A stretch of 13,384 bases of DNA from Bacteroidota bacterium (GCA_023412755.1 JAEZCB010000131.1:1-13384), one strand, 5' to 3'. Positions 1 through 7,699 are shown, counted from the stretch's first letter. The notes: generated from the letters alone by a model not told the origin. Program-made: numbers and translations.

Positions 1-613
1 TGCTGGCGCGGTGCACACCGGCTTCCACCACCAGCTCATATACTTTAGCGATCACTTCCGAGCTCTCCGGATCGCAGCCGCTGCTCACCTTCACAATGGT
101 CTCCAGAGTATGCTGCTTATCGCCTGGGTTGATCCTTTCGGGAGAATATCCCACTTTGAAATCCTGGATGTAACGCAGGCCACTGAGCCGCTCCAGCAGG
201 GGCACGCAGTCCTCTTCGGTGCAGCCGGGGTACACGGTGCTTTCATACACCACCACATCCCCTTCCTTCAGCACCTGCCCTACCGTGCGCGTGGCACCAA
301 GCAATGGCCCCAGGTCCGGTATGTTCTGTTGATCGATCGGGGTGGGTACGGCCACGATGAAGAACTCCACATCACGCAGGTCCTCCAGGTCCGCAGTGAA
401 TTGGATGTCGCGACCCTCGAATTCCGCCGCATCGAGTTCGTTGCTTGGATCGATGCCGCCGCGCATCATGTCCACCCGCTTCTGGTTGATATCGAAACCG
501 ACCACTTTCAGTTTGCGTGCGAATGCCAGTGCGATGGGCAACCCAACGTAGCCCAGCCCGATAACGGCCAATTTGGCCTCTTTGCTCAGCAGCCGTTCAT
601 ACAGCTTGTTCAT
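1..613 (-). CDS. tviB: UDP-N-acetylhexosamine 6-dehydrogenase, TviB/WbpO type (partial, C-terminus outside window)
   Basis: NAD-dependent oxidation of a UDP-N-acetylhexosamine (UDP-GlcNAc for TviB, UDP-GalNAc for WbpO) at C6 to the uronate, in the cytoplasm. The first 204 residues are visible. They contain the Rossmann motif GLGYVGLP (about 19-26), the VPTP loop (89-92) and an ESTVYPGCTEE stretch (124-134) followed by GYSPERINPGD (155-165), which is close to TviB as I recall it. The catalytic Cys and C-terminal domain lie beyond base 1. The ATG at 613-611 overlaps the end of the upstream wbpB-like gene by 17 nt, so the genes are likely translationally coupled. Beside wbpB/wbpD homologues, the probable substrate is UDP-GlcNAc, giving the uronate that WbpB would use. 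UDP-GalNAc cannot be excluded from sequence alone. Confidence 0.88.
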   Translation of the reverse strand, partial: MNKLYERLLSKEAKLAVIGLGYVGLPIALAFARKLKVVGFDINQKRVDMMRGGIDPSNELDAAEFEGRDIQFTADLEDLRDVEFFIVAVPTPIDQQNIPDLGPLLGATRTVGQVLKEGDVVVYESTVYPGCTEEDCVPLLERLSGLRYIQDFKVGYSPERINPGDKQHTLETIVKVSSGCDPESSEVIAKVYELVVEAGVHRAS

Positions 614-1631
614 TCCTGATCTTGTAGATGCGTTCAATGATCTCCACCACCTTAAGCCCTTCCAATGCATTGGTGGTCATTATGTTCCTTCCCTTCAAGG
701 TATCCACCACATTGTCCATGATGTACCCGTGGTTGTTGGCGCTGCCCTTGTATGGGCCGTAGTCGTTCGCTGGATTGGTCTCGGCCAGAACGGGCATATC
801 GTAGTCCTTGATGTGGCAGTACTCCACCTTGTCCATATACTGGCCTCCGATCTTCACGCTGCCCTTGCTGCCAATGATGGTCATACTGCTTTCCAGGTTC
901 CTGTCCCACACGGCGGTGCTGTAATTAAGGCAACCCATTCCGCCATTGAGGAAGCGGAAGTTCACCAGCCCGCTGTCTTCAAAATCGGTAAGGTCTCGGT
1001 GGGTGAAATCGGCGAACTTCCCCTGGATGTCGGTGATGTCTCCGAACAGCCAGTACAAGATGTCGATGAAATGGCTGAATTGGGTGAAGAGCGTGCCGCC
1101 ATCCAGATCGGCCGTACCCTTCCAGGAATCCTGCCTGTAATAGCGCTCATCCCTGTTCCAGTAACAGTTCAACTGAACCAGGAAGATGTCCCCGAGCAGC
1201 CCATTGTCCACCACCTCCTTGATCCATTGGCTGGGTGGACTGTACCGATTCTGCATTACGCCGAATACGGTCCGGTGAACCTGCAGCGCCTTGTGGATCA
1301 GCTTCTCACAGCTTGCCTTGGTAAGCCCCATGGGCTTCTCACACACCACATGCTTGCGGTGTTCGAGGGCCACCAGGCTTTGCGGTACATGAAGGCCATT
1401 CGGTGTGCAGATGGACACCACCTGGATCTCCGGCACCTGCTGGAGCATGGTCTCCATATCCTTGAAGAAGGGCACCTGGGAACCTGCGAGATCGAGTTCG
1501 GCGGCCTCCTTGTGATCACATATCGCAAGCAGCTCGGCTTCCGGATGCCGGCGCACCATTTCGGCGTGGCGCTTGCCGATATGGCCGCATCCCACGATGG
1601 CGAAACCGATCTTCTTGTCTGGGCCCGGCAT
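597..1631 (-). CDS. wbpB: Gfo/Idh/MocA-family UDP-GlcNAc-uronate 3-dehydrogenase (WbpB/WlbA role)
   Basis: 344-residue Gfo/Idh/MocA oxidoreductase. Visible features are the N-terminal nucleotide-binding motif VGCGHIGKRH (13-22), the family EKP motif (98-100) in CEKPMGL, and the conserved His/Asp region of the catalytic domain around FTQFSHFID (H187, D190). In this context it most likely oxidises C3 of UDP-N-acetyl-glucosaminuronate, as WbpB/WlbA do, to give the 3-keto sugar used by the WbpE aminotransferase. The assignment rests mainly on context, because the Gfo/Idh family has many substrates. The ATG at 1631 follows the wbpD-like stop by only 4 nt (an A-rich spacer), and its 3' end overlaps the next gene by 17 nt, so these genes form one minus-strand operon. 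Length and motifs look intact. Confidence 0.8.
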   Translation of the reverse strand: MPGPDKKIGFAIVGCGHIGKRHAEMVRRHPEAELLAICDHKEAAELDLAGSQVPFFKDMETMLQQVPEIQVVSICTPNGLHVPQSLVALEHRKHVVCEKPMGLTKASCEKLIHKALQVHRTVFGVMQNRYSPPSQWIKEVVDNGLLGDIFLVQLNCYWNRDERYYRQDSWKGTADLDGGTLFTQFSHFIDILYWLFGDITDIQGKFADFTHRDLTDFEDSGLVNFRFLNGGMGCLNYSTAVWDRNLESSMTIIGSKGSVKIGGQYMDKVEYCHIKDYDMPVLAETNPANDYGPYKGSANNHGYIMDNVVDTLKGRNIMTTNALEGLKVVEIIERIYKIRNEQAV

Positions 1632-1635
1632 TTTT

Positions 1636-2211
1636 TTATTGTACCCGGCCCACCCGGCCCTTGATCAGTTCGTAACGCTGGCCACTCTCGGGGCAGGTGG
1701 CCTTGCCTTCATCATTGAAACTCAATTTGTGGCCGTATTCGCTCATCCAGCCAACCTGCCTTGCCGGGTTGCCTACCACCAGCGCATGATCCGGAACCTC
1801 GCGCGTCACCACTGCACCGGCACCGATAAAGGCATAGCGCCCGATATCATGCCCGCAGACTATGGTGGCATTGGCACCTATGGTGGCCCCCTTTTTCACA
1901 AGGGTGCGAAGGTATTCCGATCGCCTGTTTATGGCGCTGCGCGGGTTGATCACGTTGGTGAACACCATGGACGGACCGAGGAAGACATCATCCTCGCACT
2001 CTACGCCGGAATAGATGCTCACGTTGTTCTGCACCTTCACATTGCGGCCCAGCTTCACGCCGGGACTCACCACCACATTCTGTCCTATGTTGCAATCCTC
2101 CCCGATCACACAGCCGGGCATGATGTGGCAGAAGTGCCAGATGCGGGTGCCATTCCCAATGGTGCAGCCCTCATCTATGACTGCCGTGGGATGTGCGGTG
2201 TATGCGGTCAT
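1636..2211 (-). CDS. wbpD: UDP-2-acetamido-3-amino-2,3-dideoxy-glucuronate N-acetyltransferase (WbpD/WlbB-like)
   Basis: 191-residue left-handed beta-helix acetyltransferase. It transfers acetyl from acetyl-CoA to the 3-amino group made by WbpE, giving UDP-2,3-diacetamido-2,3-dideoxy-glucuronate. Hexapeptide-repeat signature runs from about residue 8 to 140 ([37 protein letters not shown]). The segments [14 protein letters not shown] (79-92), [18 protein letters not shown] (97-114) and [13 protein letters not shown] (148-160) closely match WbpD as I recall it, as does the short C-terminal tail with a CPESGQRY motif. The open frame extends 36 codons further upstream, but that extension has no family similarity and would run into the divergent kinase promoter region. 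I therefore chose the ATG at 2211-2209, giving [13 protein letters not shown], the usual family N-terminus. No strong Shine-Dalgarno site is visible. First gene of the wbpD-wbpB-tviB operon. Confidence 0.92.
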   Translation of the reverse strand: MTAYTAHPTAVIDEGCTIGNGTRIWHFCHIMPGCVIGEDCNIGQNVVVSPGVKLGRNVKVQNNVSIYSGVECEDDVFLGPSMVFTNVINPRSAINRRSEYLRTLVKKGATIGANATIVCGHDIGRYAFIGAGAVVTREVPDHALVVGNPARQVGWMSEYGHKLSFNDEGKATCPESGQRYELIKGRVGRVQ

Positions 2212-2298
2212 GGCGGGCAACGGTCCGCGAAAGTATCCATGGCAGACCGTATTCCGCCCGCTAAGAAATCCAGGTTGCCTAATTTGCCTGCTCTTGCT

Positions 2299-4257
2299 AT
2301 GGTACGGTTGGCTGGACATATCATGTGGCCGGTGGTGTTGGGCATGTTACTCTGCCTTTGCGGCCATGTGGTCCGGGCACAGAACGACCGCATGCTGGCC
2401 GATAGCCTGATCCGCTTGCTGCCCATGCTCGGCGGCGACAGCATCAAAGTGTTCACCTATCGTGACATAGCCTACTATCTGCAGGAGACATCACCAGATT
2501 CCGCGCTGCACTACGCACGTAAGGGTGAAAAGCTGGCGAGAAGCCTGGGCCTTGTTTCAGGACAGATCTGGAACCTCAACCAGCAGGGCTTGTCGTGGGA
2601 GCACATGGACATGCTTGATTCTTCGATCCGGTGTTATCAACAGGCCCTTGATCTCGCTACGGAAGCAGGTGCAGAATTGATGGCCGCCCAGATGATCAAC
2701 AGCATGGGCGCTGCATACTACTTCAAAGGAGATATGTTGAACGCCCTGGCCACATATGATGAGGCCCTGGACCGTTTCGAACGGATCGGGGATGATCGAA
2801 ATGCTGCCTGGACACTCAACAACATCGGCATCATCCATCGTGTACGTCGGGATCATCAAAAGGCGATCCGCACCTATGAGCGATCATTGGAGTTGAAGCA
2901 GCGCATGGCGGACACTCTGGGTATAGCGCGGACCTACCACAACCTCGGGCTCGCATACTCCTACCTGGGAGATCATGATCGCAGCCTCTTCTACTTCGAA
3001 GAGGAGCGACGGATCCTGGAGGTGCTTGGCGATACCCAGGAATTGGCGCGCACGCAGGTGGGCCTGGGCATGGCACTGCACATGCTGGGCAGGACGGATG
3101 AAGCGAAGCACCTATTGGAGAATGCCCTCGCGGACCTTTCGGCGCGTGATCCTGTGGAAAAGGCGACCACCTTGTTGCATTTGGGTCTGATCGATCTGGA
3201 ACAGGGCAACAGAGGTCGGGGCATGGAGCGGCTGCATGGATCCTATGCCTTGCTGGAGCACAGCGGGCGGCTGGACCTGCTGCGCTCGGTGAACAAGGAA
3301 CTCGCCATGGCCTGCGGACGCATCGGTGACCATGCATGCGCGGGCATGCATTGGAAGAACTACGCCATGCTCTCGGACTCCATGGCCAGCGAACAGCGGC
3401 AATGGGCCATCGAAGAGATGCAGGCGAAATACGAGACCCGCGAAAAGGAGAACACGATCCTGCTGCAGGAGCTGGAGCTCGCCGAAGAACGCGCACAACG
3501 TGATCTGTACCTGATCATCGGCATACTGGCCGTGCTCCTTTTAGTAGCCGCGGTGGCCTATGGTTGGTCCAGCCTGCGCCACAACAACAAGCTTCTCCAG
3601 GCCAACAGCAGGATCCAGGCCGCCCTTGCCGAAAGGGAACTGCTGCTGAAAGAGATGCACCACCGGGTGAAGAACAACCTGCAGATGCTTAACAGCCTGC
3701 TAAGCATACAAAGCCGCTCCCTGGAAGATCCGAACGCCCGTGAGGCCATGCGCCAGAACAGAGAACGGGTGCAGGCCATCGGACTCATCCATCAATTTCT
3801 CTACACGCGTGATCGCTTTCACAGCATCGACATGCAGGCCTACATGAAGCGCCTGCTCGAACATTTCTCCCACGCGTGTGAACTGGAACAACAGGAGATA
3901 CAGCTTATCTCCGCCTGTGAAGCCATGGAGCTGGACGTGGATGTGGCCACACCCATCGGGCTCGTGGTGAACGAACTGCTCACCAACGCCATCAAACATG
4001 CGTTCGGCACTCGGGGAGGCCGCATTGTGGTGACCCTGCGCCACCATGAAGAAGGACTGCTGCTGGAGGTGCAGGATGATGGCCGTAGTATCGCGGCCCG
4101 CACCATGGGCACCGGCTTCGGGCATGTCCTGCTGGATACCCTGTCCCGCAGGCTGGGTGCCCGCACCACCATCAGTAACACGAACGGCACCCGCCACACC
4201 ATGATCATACCAAGCGAACAATATGAGACCGTTGAAAATACTGGTGGTCGAGGATGA
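2299..4257 (+). CDS. Sensor histidine kinase with extracytoplasmic TPR repeats and HisKA_2/HATPase core
   Basis: 652 residues from the ATG at 2299. The open frame continues upstream antisense to wbpD, but the coding part begins with a signal-peptide-like segment (about 1-25, [13 protein letters not shown] then a Leu/Cys-rich core ending HVVRA-Q). Next come TPR-like helical repeats (about 50-360, including [14 protein letters not shown] and [19 protein letters not shown]), a short coiled segment (about 375-402), one transmembrane helix (about 403-423, [19 protein letters not shown]) and the cytoplasmic kinase. The H-box is [12 protein letters not shown] (His454/His455), typical of the HisKA_2 group. 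The N-box is [12 protein letters not shown] (558-569). The G1-like motif is DDGRS (593-597), where the usual final Gly is Ser, and the G2-like motif is GTGFG (604-608). It presumably phosphorylates the LuxR-type regulator whose gene overlaps its 3' end. The signal is unknown. It is divergent from wbpD across 87 nt. Confidence 0.9.
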   Translation: MVRLAGHIMWPVVLGMLLCLCGHVVRAQNDRMLADSLIRLLPMLGGDSIKVFTYRDIAYYLQETSPDSALHYARKGEKLARSLGLVSGQIWNLNQQGLSWEHMDMLDSSIRCYQQALDLATEAGAELMAAQMINSMGAAYYFKGDMLNALATYDEALDRFERIGDDRNAAWTLNNIGIIHRVRRDHQKAIRTYERSLELKQRMADTLGIARTYHNLGLAYSYLGDHDRSLFYFEEERRILEVLGDTQELARTQVGLGMALHMLGRTDEAKHLLENALADLSARDPVEKATTLLHLGLIDLEQGNRGRGMERLHGSYALLEHSGRLDLLRSVNKELAMACGRIGDHACAGMHWKNYAMLSDSMASEQRQWAIEEMQAKYETREKENTILLQELELAEERAQRDLYLIIGILAVLLLVAAVAYGWSSLRHNNKLLQANSRIQAALAERELLLKEMHHRVKNNLQMLNSLLSIQSRSLEDPNAREAMRQNRERVQAIGLIHQFLYTRDRFHSIDMQAYMKRLLEHFSHACELEQQEIQLISACEAMELDVDVATPIGLVVNELLTNAIKHAFGTRGGRIVVTLRHHEEGLLLEVQDDGRSIAARTMGTGFGHVLLDTLSRRLGARTTISNTNGTRHTMIIPSEQYETVENTGGRG

Positions 4258-4879
4258 CCCATTGATCGCTGAGGATCTGCGGGGCTACTTGATCGAATTC
4301 GGACACCACGTCATCGGCCCGGCCTCATCCATGGCAGGTGCGCAGCGGCTGGTAAAGAGGGAGACACCGGATGTGGCCATACTGGACATCCATCTTGGTG
4401 GCGCCGGCCTGGATGAAGAACTGGCGGATGAAGGTTGCAGGCTGGCGGAATGGATCAACCAGGAACATCCCATGCCATTCATCTACCTCACCAGCCATTC
4501 CGATGAGACCACCTTGGCAAGAGCATCCGCGACCCGCCCGGGCGGTTATATCCTGAAGCCTTTTTCCGGTATGGATATAAAGGTGGCGGTGGAGATCGCG
4601 TTCAATAATCACCTTGCACGGGGAGTGGAACTTTCCATGACCCTGGACCCTGGCATATTGGAGCGCTCTCTTTCCGACCCGCTGAGCGAACAGGAGATCC
4701 GTGTGTTGGAGCAGGTGGCGCAAGGAGCCACCAATAAAGAGATCGGCCAGAGGCTCTTCATATCTGAAAATACGGTCAAAACGCATTTGAAGAACATCTT
4801 CTTGAAGCTGGAGGTGCGGAATCGCACAGAGGCCATCCGGAAGGCCTCGGACCTTAGCCGGGGCCAAATCACCCATTAG
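4223..4879 (+). CDS. Two-component response regulator, REC-LuxR (NarL/FixJ type)
   Basis: 218 residues. Receiver domain at about 4-125: acidic pair E10-D11-D12, phospho-acceptor D55 (AILDIHLG), T90 (YLTSHSD) and K112 (ILKPF) are all in place. A LuxR-family helix-turn-helix follows at about 150-210 (SEQEIRVLEQVAQGATNKEIG, then LFISENTVKTHLKNIF). It should bind DNA and control transcription when phosphorylated by the kinase encoded just upstream. The ATG at 4223 lies inside the kinase gene and gives a 35-nt overlap, longer than the usual 1-4 nt but needed to keep the start of the receiver strand (KILVVEDD). The overlap suggests translational coupling and matched stoichiometry. Target genes are not evident. 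Neighbouring candidates are the cytochrome gene downstream and the divergent polysaccharide operon. Confidence 0.92.
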   Translation: MRPLKILVVEDDPLIAEDLRGYLIEFGHHVIGPASSMAGAQRLVKRETPDVAILDIHLGGAGLDEELADEGCRLAEWINQEHPMPFIYLTSHSDETTLARASATRPGGYILKPFSGMDIKVAVEIAFNNHLARGVELSMTLDPGILERSLSDPLSEQEIRVLEQVAQGATNKEIGQRLFISENTVKTHLKNIFLKLEVRNRTEAIRKASDLSRGQITH

Positions 4880-4932
4880 TGTGATGGGCATGGCGCTGTC
4901 GCGGTGGAATTTCGCCCTAGCGTATATACCTA

Positions 4933-5919
4933 ATGCACATGGCCATGAACCGCTACCTGCGCTTTTCCATGATCGGCCTCGCCGTCCCTGTAGTACTGGT
5001 CGGTGGTGCGCTCAGCTACATTTCAGCCGCCCTGCCGGATGTTGGGCCGCCACCAGACCTGAAGGTGGAAATAACCCCCGAACGCGTGGAGCGCGGTAAA
5101 TACCTCGCATGGCATGTTGTGCAATGCATGGATTGCCATTCGGAACGTGACTGGACCCTGTTCAGCGGCCCGCCCAAACCGGGAACGGATGGAGCGGGAG
5201 GTGATGTTTTCGATCGTTCCATGGGTTTTCCTGGGCAGTATGTGGCCCGGAACATCACACCGGCCAACCTGGGCACATGGACCGATGGTGAGATATACCG
5301 GGCGATCACGGCGGGCGTGAACAAGCATGGAGAGCCACTCTTCCCTGTTATGCCATGGCAGAACTATGGCAAGATGGCCGATGAGGACATCCACGCGATC
5401 ATCGCCTACATCCGTACGCTGGAACCGATCGAGAACCAGCTGCCAACGAGCGAGTCCGACCTGCCATTCAATTTCATACTACGCACCCTGCCCAAAAAAG
5501 GTGTGCCCGGAGCCCGTCCCGATCCGAGCGACCCAGTGGCCTATGGCGGCTATTTGCTCAACGCTGCCGCATGTGGCGATTGCCATACCGAATTCGCCGA
5601 TGGTGAATTCACAGGCCCGTTCCTTGCCGGCGGCCGTGAGTTCCGTTTCCCTGATGGCTCTCTACTTCGCACCCCGAATCTCACTCCCCACTCCACAGGC
5701 CTGGGTAGTTGGGATAAAGAGACCTTCGTTTCCCGCTTCAAGCAATATGCGGAAGATAAATACACCCCGCACCAGGTGGCCCCGGGCGAATTTCAGACCA
5801 TCATGCCCTGGATGATGTATGCTGGCATGACCGAAGAAGACATCGGCGCCATTTACGAGTATCTGCGTACAGTGGAGCCGGTGGAGAATACGGTGGAGCG
5901 TTTCGAGCCAGCATCATGA
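4933..5919 (+). CDS. Diheme c-type cytochrome, exported or membrane-anchored
   Basis: 328 residues with two cytochrome c domains. N-terminal hydrophobic segment at about 11-34 (MIGLAVPVVLVGGALSYISA), a signal peptide or uncleaved anchor, directs it to the periplasm. Heme-binding CxxCH motifs are CMDCH (65-69) and CGDCH (214-218). Likely axial Met ligands are M140 (FPVMPW) and M291 (TIMPWM), each in a matching MPW context followed by an acidic helix (MADEDIHAIIAYIRTLEP; MTEEDIGAIYEYLRTVEP), which supports an internal domain duplication. Overall it resembles the cytochrome c subunits or stand-alone cytochromes linked to periplasmic dehydrogenases. No dehydrogenase gene lies nearby, so its partner is unknown. 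Alternative ATGs at 4939 and 4945 would shorten it by 2 or 4 residues. It follows the response regulator by 53 nt and is closed by a strong terminator. Confidence 0.9.
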   Translation: MHMAMNRYLRFSMIGLAVPVVLVGGALSYISAALPDVGPPPDLKVEITPERVERGKYLAWHVVQCMDCHSERDWTLFSGPPKPGTDGAGGDVFDRSMGFPGQYVARNITPANLGTWTDGEIYRAITAGVNKHGEPLFPVMPWQNYGKMADEDIHAIIAYIRTLEPIENQLPTSESDLPFNFILRTLPKKGVPGARPDPSDPVAYGGYLLNAAACGDCHTEFADGEFTGPFLAGGREFRFPDGSLLRTPNLTPHSTGLGSWDKETFVSRFKQYAEDKYTPHQVAPGEFQTIMPWMMYAGMTEEDIGAIYEYLRTVEPVENTVERFEPAS

Positions 5920-5966
5920 TCATGTGCGTGGGCCGGTACCGGAGCAACATGCCTTACCCATCAAGG

Positions 5967-6004
5967 AGAAAGGCACCCTGGCAAGGGGTGCCTTTCTGAT
6001 TTTT
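5967..6004 (+). terminator. Rho-independent terminator after the cytochrome gene
   Basis: A perfect 12-bp stem (AGAAAGGCACCC at 5967-5978 with GGGTGCCTTTCT at 5986-5997) closes a 7-nt loop and is followed by GA and a run of five T. It lies 47 nt after the cytochrome stop codon and ends the plus-strand kinase/regulator/cytochrome block. On the minus strand there is no T-run, so it acts in one direction. Confidence 0.88.
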
Positions 6005-6011
6005 GACCCTA

Positions 6012-6083
6012 CGAAAAGTGCCAGGTAGGAACCCTGGCCGAACGTATTGTGGTCCTTCTGGTGCAGTTCGTCCTTGATCAGGC
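6012..6083. repeat. Truncated duplicate of the uxs 3' end and its downstream flank (copy A)
   Basis: Bases 6012-6039 repeat 6667-6695 (shared CGAAAAGTGCC and GGAACCCTGGCC), and bases 6039-6083 match 6721-6765 at 42 of 45 positions by my count. The second block of copy B encodes the C-terminal tail of Uxs ([13 protein letters not shown]). Copy A lacks the 25 nt between the two blocks (6696-6720 in copy B), which carry the end of the uxs reading frame and its stop. It therefore looks like a decayed duplicate, not a gene. Confidence 0.85.
6013..6038 (-). terminator. Possible minus-strand terminator in repeat copy A
   Basis: Read on the minus strand, GCCAGG (6038-6033) pairs with CCTGGC (6025-6020) across a 7-nt loop and is followed by A, C and four T. 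The 6-bp stem and short T-run make it modest. It would stop transcripts from the fic remnant. Confidence 0.4.
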
Positions 6084-6114
6084 ACTGCTCGCATGTGAAT
6101 GATGCAAAATGTTC

Positions 6115-6572
6115 TCACTCGAACACTTTGAAGTATTCATCGAATTGATAGAGCCGCCCCCACTTGCTGCCGGTGATCTCACGAAGGATCCCAAGGGATT
6201 CGAATGCGGCGATGAGTTTATAGGCCGAAGCCTGTGTTTGACCGATAGCCTCAGAAACCATCTCTGCGTTCACGACGGGTTGCTGGAACAAATAGTCCAG
6301 CAATCGCGGTGCGGCAGTTGTGCGCCGTGCCATGGTAGGGAGGCGCTCCTCCAGGCATTCCTGCTTCAGCCGCAGGATCTCACGTAACCCGTTCGTAGCC
6401 TTGTCCGCTGTTCCGATCACTCCAACGAGAAAGAACTTGACCAATGGCCAATGTCATGCTGAGCATGAAGTTCTGGATCCTCCAACCGATAGCTCCGGTC
6501 GATCCGTTCAGGCATGAATGCAGTGTACCCTTGTGGGGTCCGGACGCTCCCGCCAGCCCTTAAGTCCTTCAT
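6115..6572 (-). pseudogene. Fic-family protein pseudogene: catalytic middle deleted plus 1-nt frameshift
   Basis: The minus strand from the ATG at 6572 gives an N-terminus like that of Fic proteins (MKDLRAGGS, then GYTAFMPERIDRSYRLEDPEL, residues 1-35), then jumps to HAQHDIGHW (36-44). After W44 the frame shifts: TGG and GTC share one G, and reading on from GTC at 6441 gives VKFFLVGVIGTADKAT, then the Fic C-terminal winged-helix region (LLDYLFQQPVVNAEMVSEAIG, SAYKLIAAFESLGILREITG, LYQFDEYFKVFE) to the stop at 6115. Full-length relatives are roughly 360-380 residues. Here about 230 residues are missing, including the HxFxDGNGR AMP-transfer motif, which is absent. As drawn, the short frame would end nine codons after the shift. 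The remnant encodes no active AMPylator, though the intact C-terminal frame (from a TTG at 6444) could in principle still make a winged-helix peptide. The family match is from memory of Fic sequences. Confidence 0.8.
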
Positions 6573-6600
6573 ACTCAGTAAGTATCAAGAATTTGAAAAG

Positions 6601-6646
6601 CCTGGACAACTTTTATACTTATTGGCCCAAAAGTATAAAAGCCAGG
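6601..6646. promoter_or_regulatory. Large palindrome upstream of the fic remnant, candidate operator
   Basis: CCTGG (6601-6605) and CCAGG (6642-6646) flank a perfect 11-bp inverted repeat, CTTTTATACTT (6610-6620) with AAGTATAAAAG (6631-6641). Inside that, TTGG and CCAA (6622-6630) also pair around one C. Related motifs lie nearby: AAGTATCAAG at 6580-6589, ATACT/AGTAT flanking the fic ATG at 6571-6585, and a further GGATCA/TGATCC hairpin at 6645-6663. The palindrome ends 28 nt upstream of the former fic start. Its AT-rich arms suit a promoter-operator. It is not a typical terminator for uxs because no T-run follows the long stem. Regulatory function is inferred. Confidence 0.55.
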
Positions 6647-6666
6647 ATCAGCTTTTATGATCCAGG

Positions 6667-6695
6667 CGAAAAGTGCCCCAGTTGGAACCCTGGCC
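6667..6695 (-). terminator. Weak hairpin and T-run after uxs
   Basis: On the minus strand, just after the uxs stop, CCAG (6693-6690) pairs with CTGG (6681-6678), with extra bulged G-C pairs possible, and is followed by GCAC and four T. It is the same element as the better-paired copy at 6013-6038, which suggests it came from the original uxs terminator. Confidence 0.35.
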
Positions 6696-6765
6696 CCACC
6701 CTACTTCCGCACATACCCCTCGAACGTATTGTGATCCTTCTGGTGCAGTTCGTCCTCGCTCAGGC
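6667..6765. repeat. Full copy of the duplicated uxs 3' end and flank (copy B)
   Basis: This is the presumed parent of copy A at 6012-6083. It contains the last codons of uxs, its stop and the terminator-like hairpin. The two copies lie in the same orientation and bracket the fic remnant and its palindrome (6084-6666). Confidence 0.85.
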
Positions 6766-7699
6766 TCTTGAAATAGTCATACGTGATCTTCAATCCTTGC
6801 GCACGCTCCACCTTCGGTTCCCAGCCCAGGACCTTCCTTGCCAGTGAGATATCCGGCTGGCGCTGCATGGGATCATCCTGCGGCAGCGGCTTGTAGATCA
6901 CCTTTTGCTTGGTGCCGGTGAGCTTGATGATCTCCTCTGCGAATTGTGCGATCGTGATCTCGGCCGGGTTCCCTACGTTAACCGGTCCGGCATAATCACT
7001 CATGAGCAAACGGTGGATGCCTTCGATCAGATCGTCCACGTAGCAGAAGCTCCGTGTCTGGCTGCCATCTCCGAAGATGGTGAGGTCCTCACCACGCAAT
7101 GCCTGCCCGATGAAGGCCGGCAACACCCGCCCATCATTCAAGCGCATGCGCGGCCCGTAGGTGTTGAAGATCCGTACGATCCGCGTTTCCAGACCATGGT
7201 AGGTATGGTATGCCATGGTGATGGCTTCCTGAAAACGTTTCGCTTCATCATACACACCGCGCGGACCGATGGGGTTCACGTGGCCCCAATAATCCTCCGT
7301 TTGCGGGTGTACCTGCGGATCGCCATATACTTCGCTGGTGCTGGCTACCATGATCCGGGCACCCTTCGCCTTGGCGAGACCAAGCAGGTTGTGCGTGCCC
7401 AGCGAACTCACCTTCAACGTCTGGATAGGGATCTTCAGGTAATCGATCGGGCTGGCCGGGCTGGCGAAGTGCATGATGTACTTCAATGGTCCCGGAACAT
7501 GCACATACTTGCTCACATCATGGTGGTAGAACTCGAAATCCTCCCGCTTGAAGAGGTGTTCGATGTTCTTGAGCCGCCCGGTGATCAGGTTGTCCATACC
7601 GATCACGTAGTAGCCTTCCTTCAGAAAGCGATCACAGAGGTGCGATCCGAGGAATCCGGCGGCGCCGGTGATCAATACCCGTTCCTTTCCCTGGTCCAT
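6701..7699 (-). CDS. uxs: UDP-glucuronate decarboxylase (UDP-xylose synthase), extended SDR
   Basis: 332 residues. Converts UDP-glucuronate to UDP-xylose with tightly bound NAD, in the cytoplasm. N-terminal [10 protein letters not shown] (11-20) is the GxxGxxG dinucleotide site. STSEVYGDP (120-128) carries the active-site Ser/Thr and the Glu typical of UXS, and YDEAK (150-154) holds the catalytic Tyr150 and Lys154. [10 protein letters not shown] and the later [14 protein letters not shown] motif are characteristic of UXS relatives. The upstream ugd stop (TGA, 7705-7703) is followed directly by GTG (7702) and then ATG (7699). I take the ATG as start; the GTG would add one residue. The immediate adjacency to ugd, whose product is its substrate, supports the assignment. 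The C-terminal tail [17 protein letters not shown] is partly duplicated at 6039-6083. Confidence 0.93.
   Translation of the reverse strand: MDQGKERVLITGAAGFLGSHLCDRFLKEGYYVIGMDNLITGRLKNIEHLFKREDFEFYHHDVSKYVHVPGPLKYIMHFASPASPIDYLKIPIQTLKVSSLGTHNLLGLAKAKGARIMVASTSEVYGDPQVHPQTEDYWGHVNPIGPRGVYDEAKRFQEAITMAYHTYHGLETRIVRIFNTYGPRMRLNDGRVLPAFIGQALRGEDLTIFGDGSQTRSFCYVDDLIEGIHRLLMSDYAGPVNVGNPAEITIAQFAEEIIKLTGTKQKVIYKPLPQDDPMQRQPDISLARKVLGWEPKVERAQGLKITYDYFKSLSEDELHQKDHNTFEGYVRK

Noticed and set aside
573..1664. 363-codon plus-strand frame opposite the wbpB-like gene
   Set aside because: It mirrors a gene with clear Gfo/Idh motifs on the other strand, is rich in His/Val/Leu as expected of an antisense shadow, and shows no family motif.
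2279..2285. TAATTTG resembling the Bacteroidota -7 promoter element before the kinase
   Set aside because: Spacing is one base short of TAnnTTTG, and it sits only about 14 nt from the ATG with no clear TTG at the -33 position.
1573..2298. Long upstream extension of the kinase reading frame (242 codons)
   Set aside because: It is exactly antisense to the well-supported wbpD-like gene and lacks any recognisable domain. A signal peptide begins at the ATG at 2299.
4868..4884. CCCAT/ATGGG hairpin after the response regulator
   Set aside because: Only a 5-bp stem without a T-run, overlapping the stop codon; too weak to call a terminator.
6084..6666. Possibility of an insertion sequence or integrative element
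   Set aside because: Direct repeats flank the region, but there is no transposase, integrase or terminal inverted repeat. The repeats are pieces of the uxs end, better explained by duplication.
6518..6847. 109-codon plus-strand frame across the palindrome and uxs end
   Set aside because: It reads through the inverted repeat and antisense to uxs, with no family similarity.
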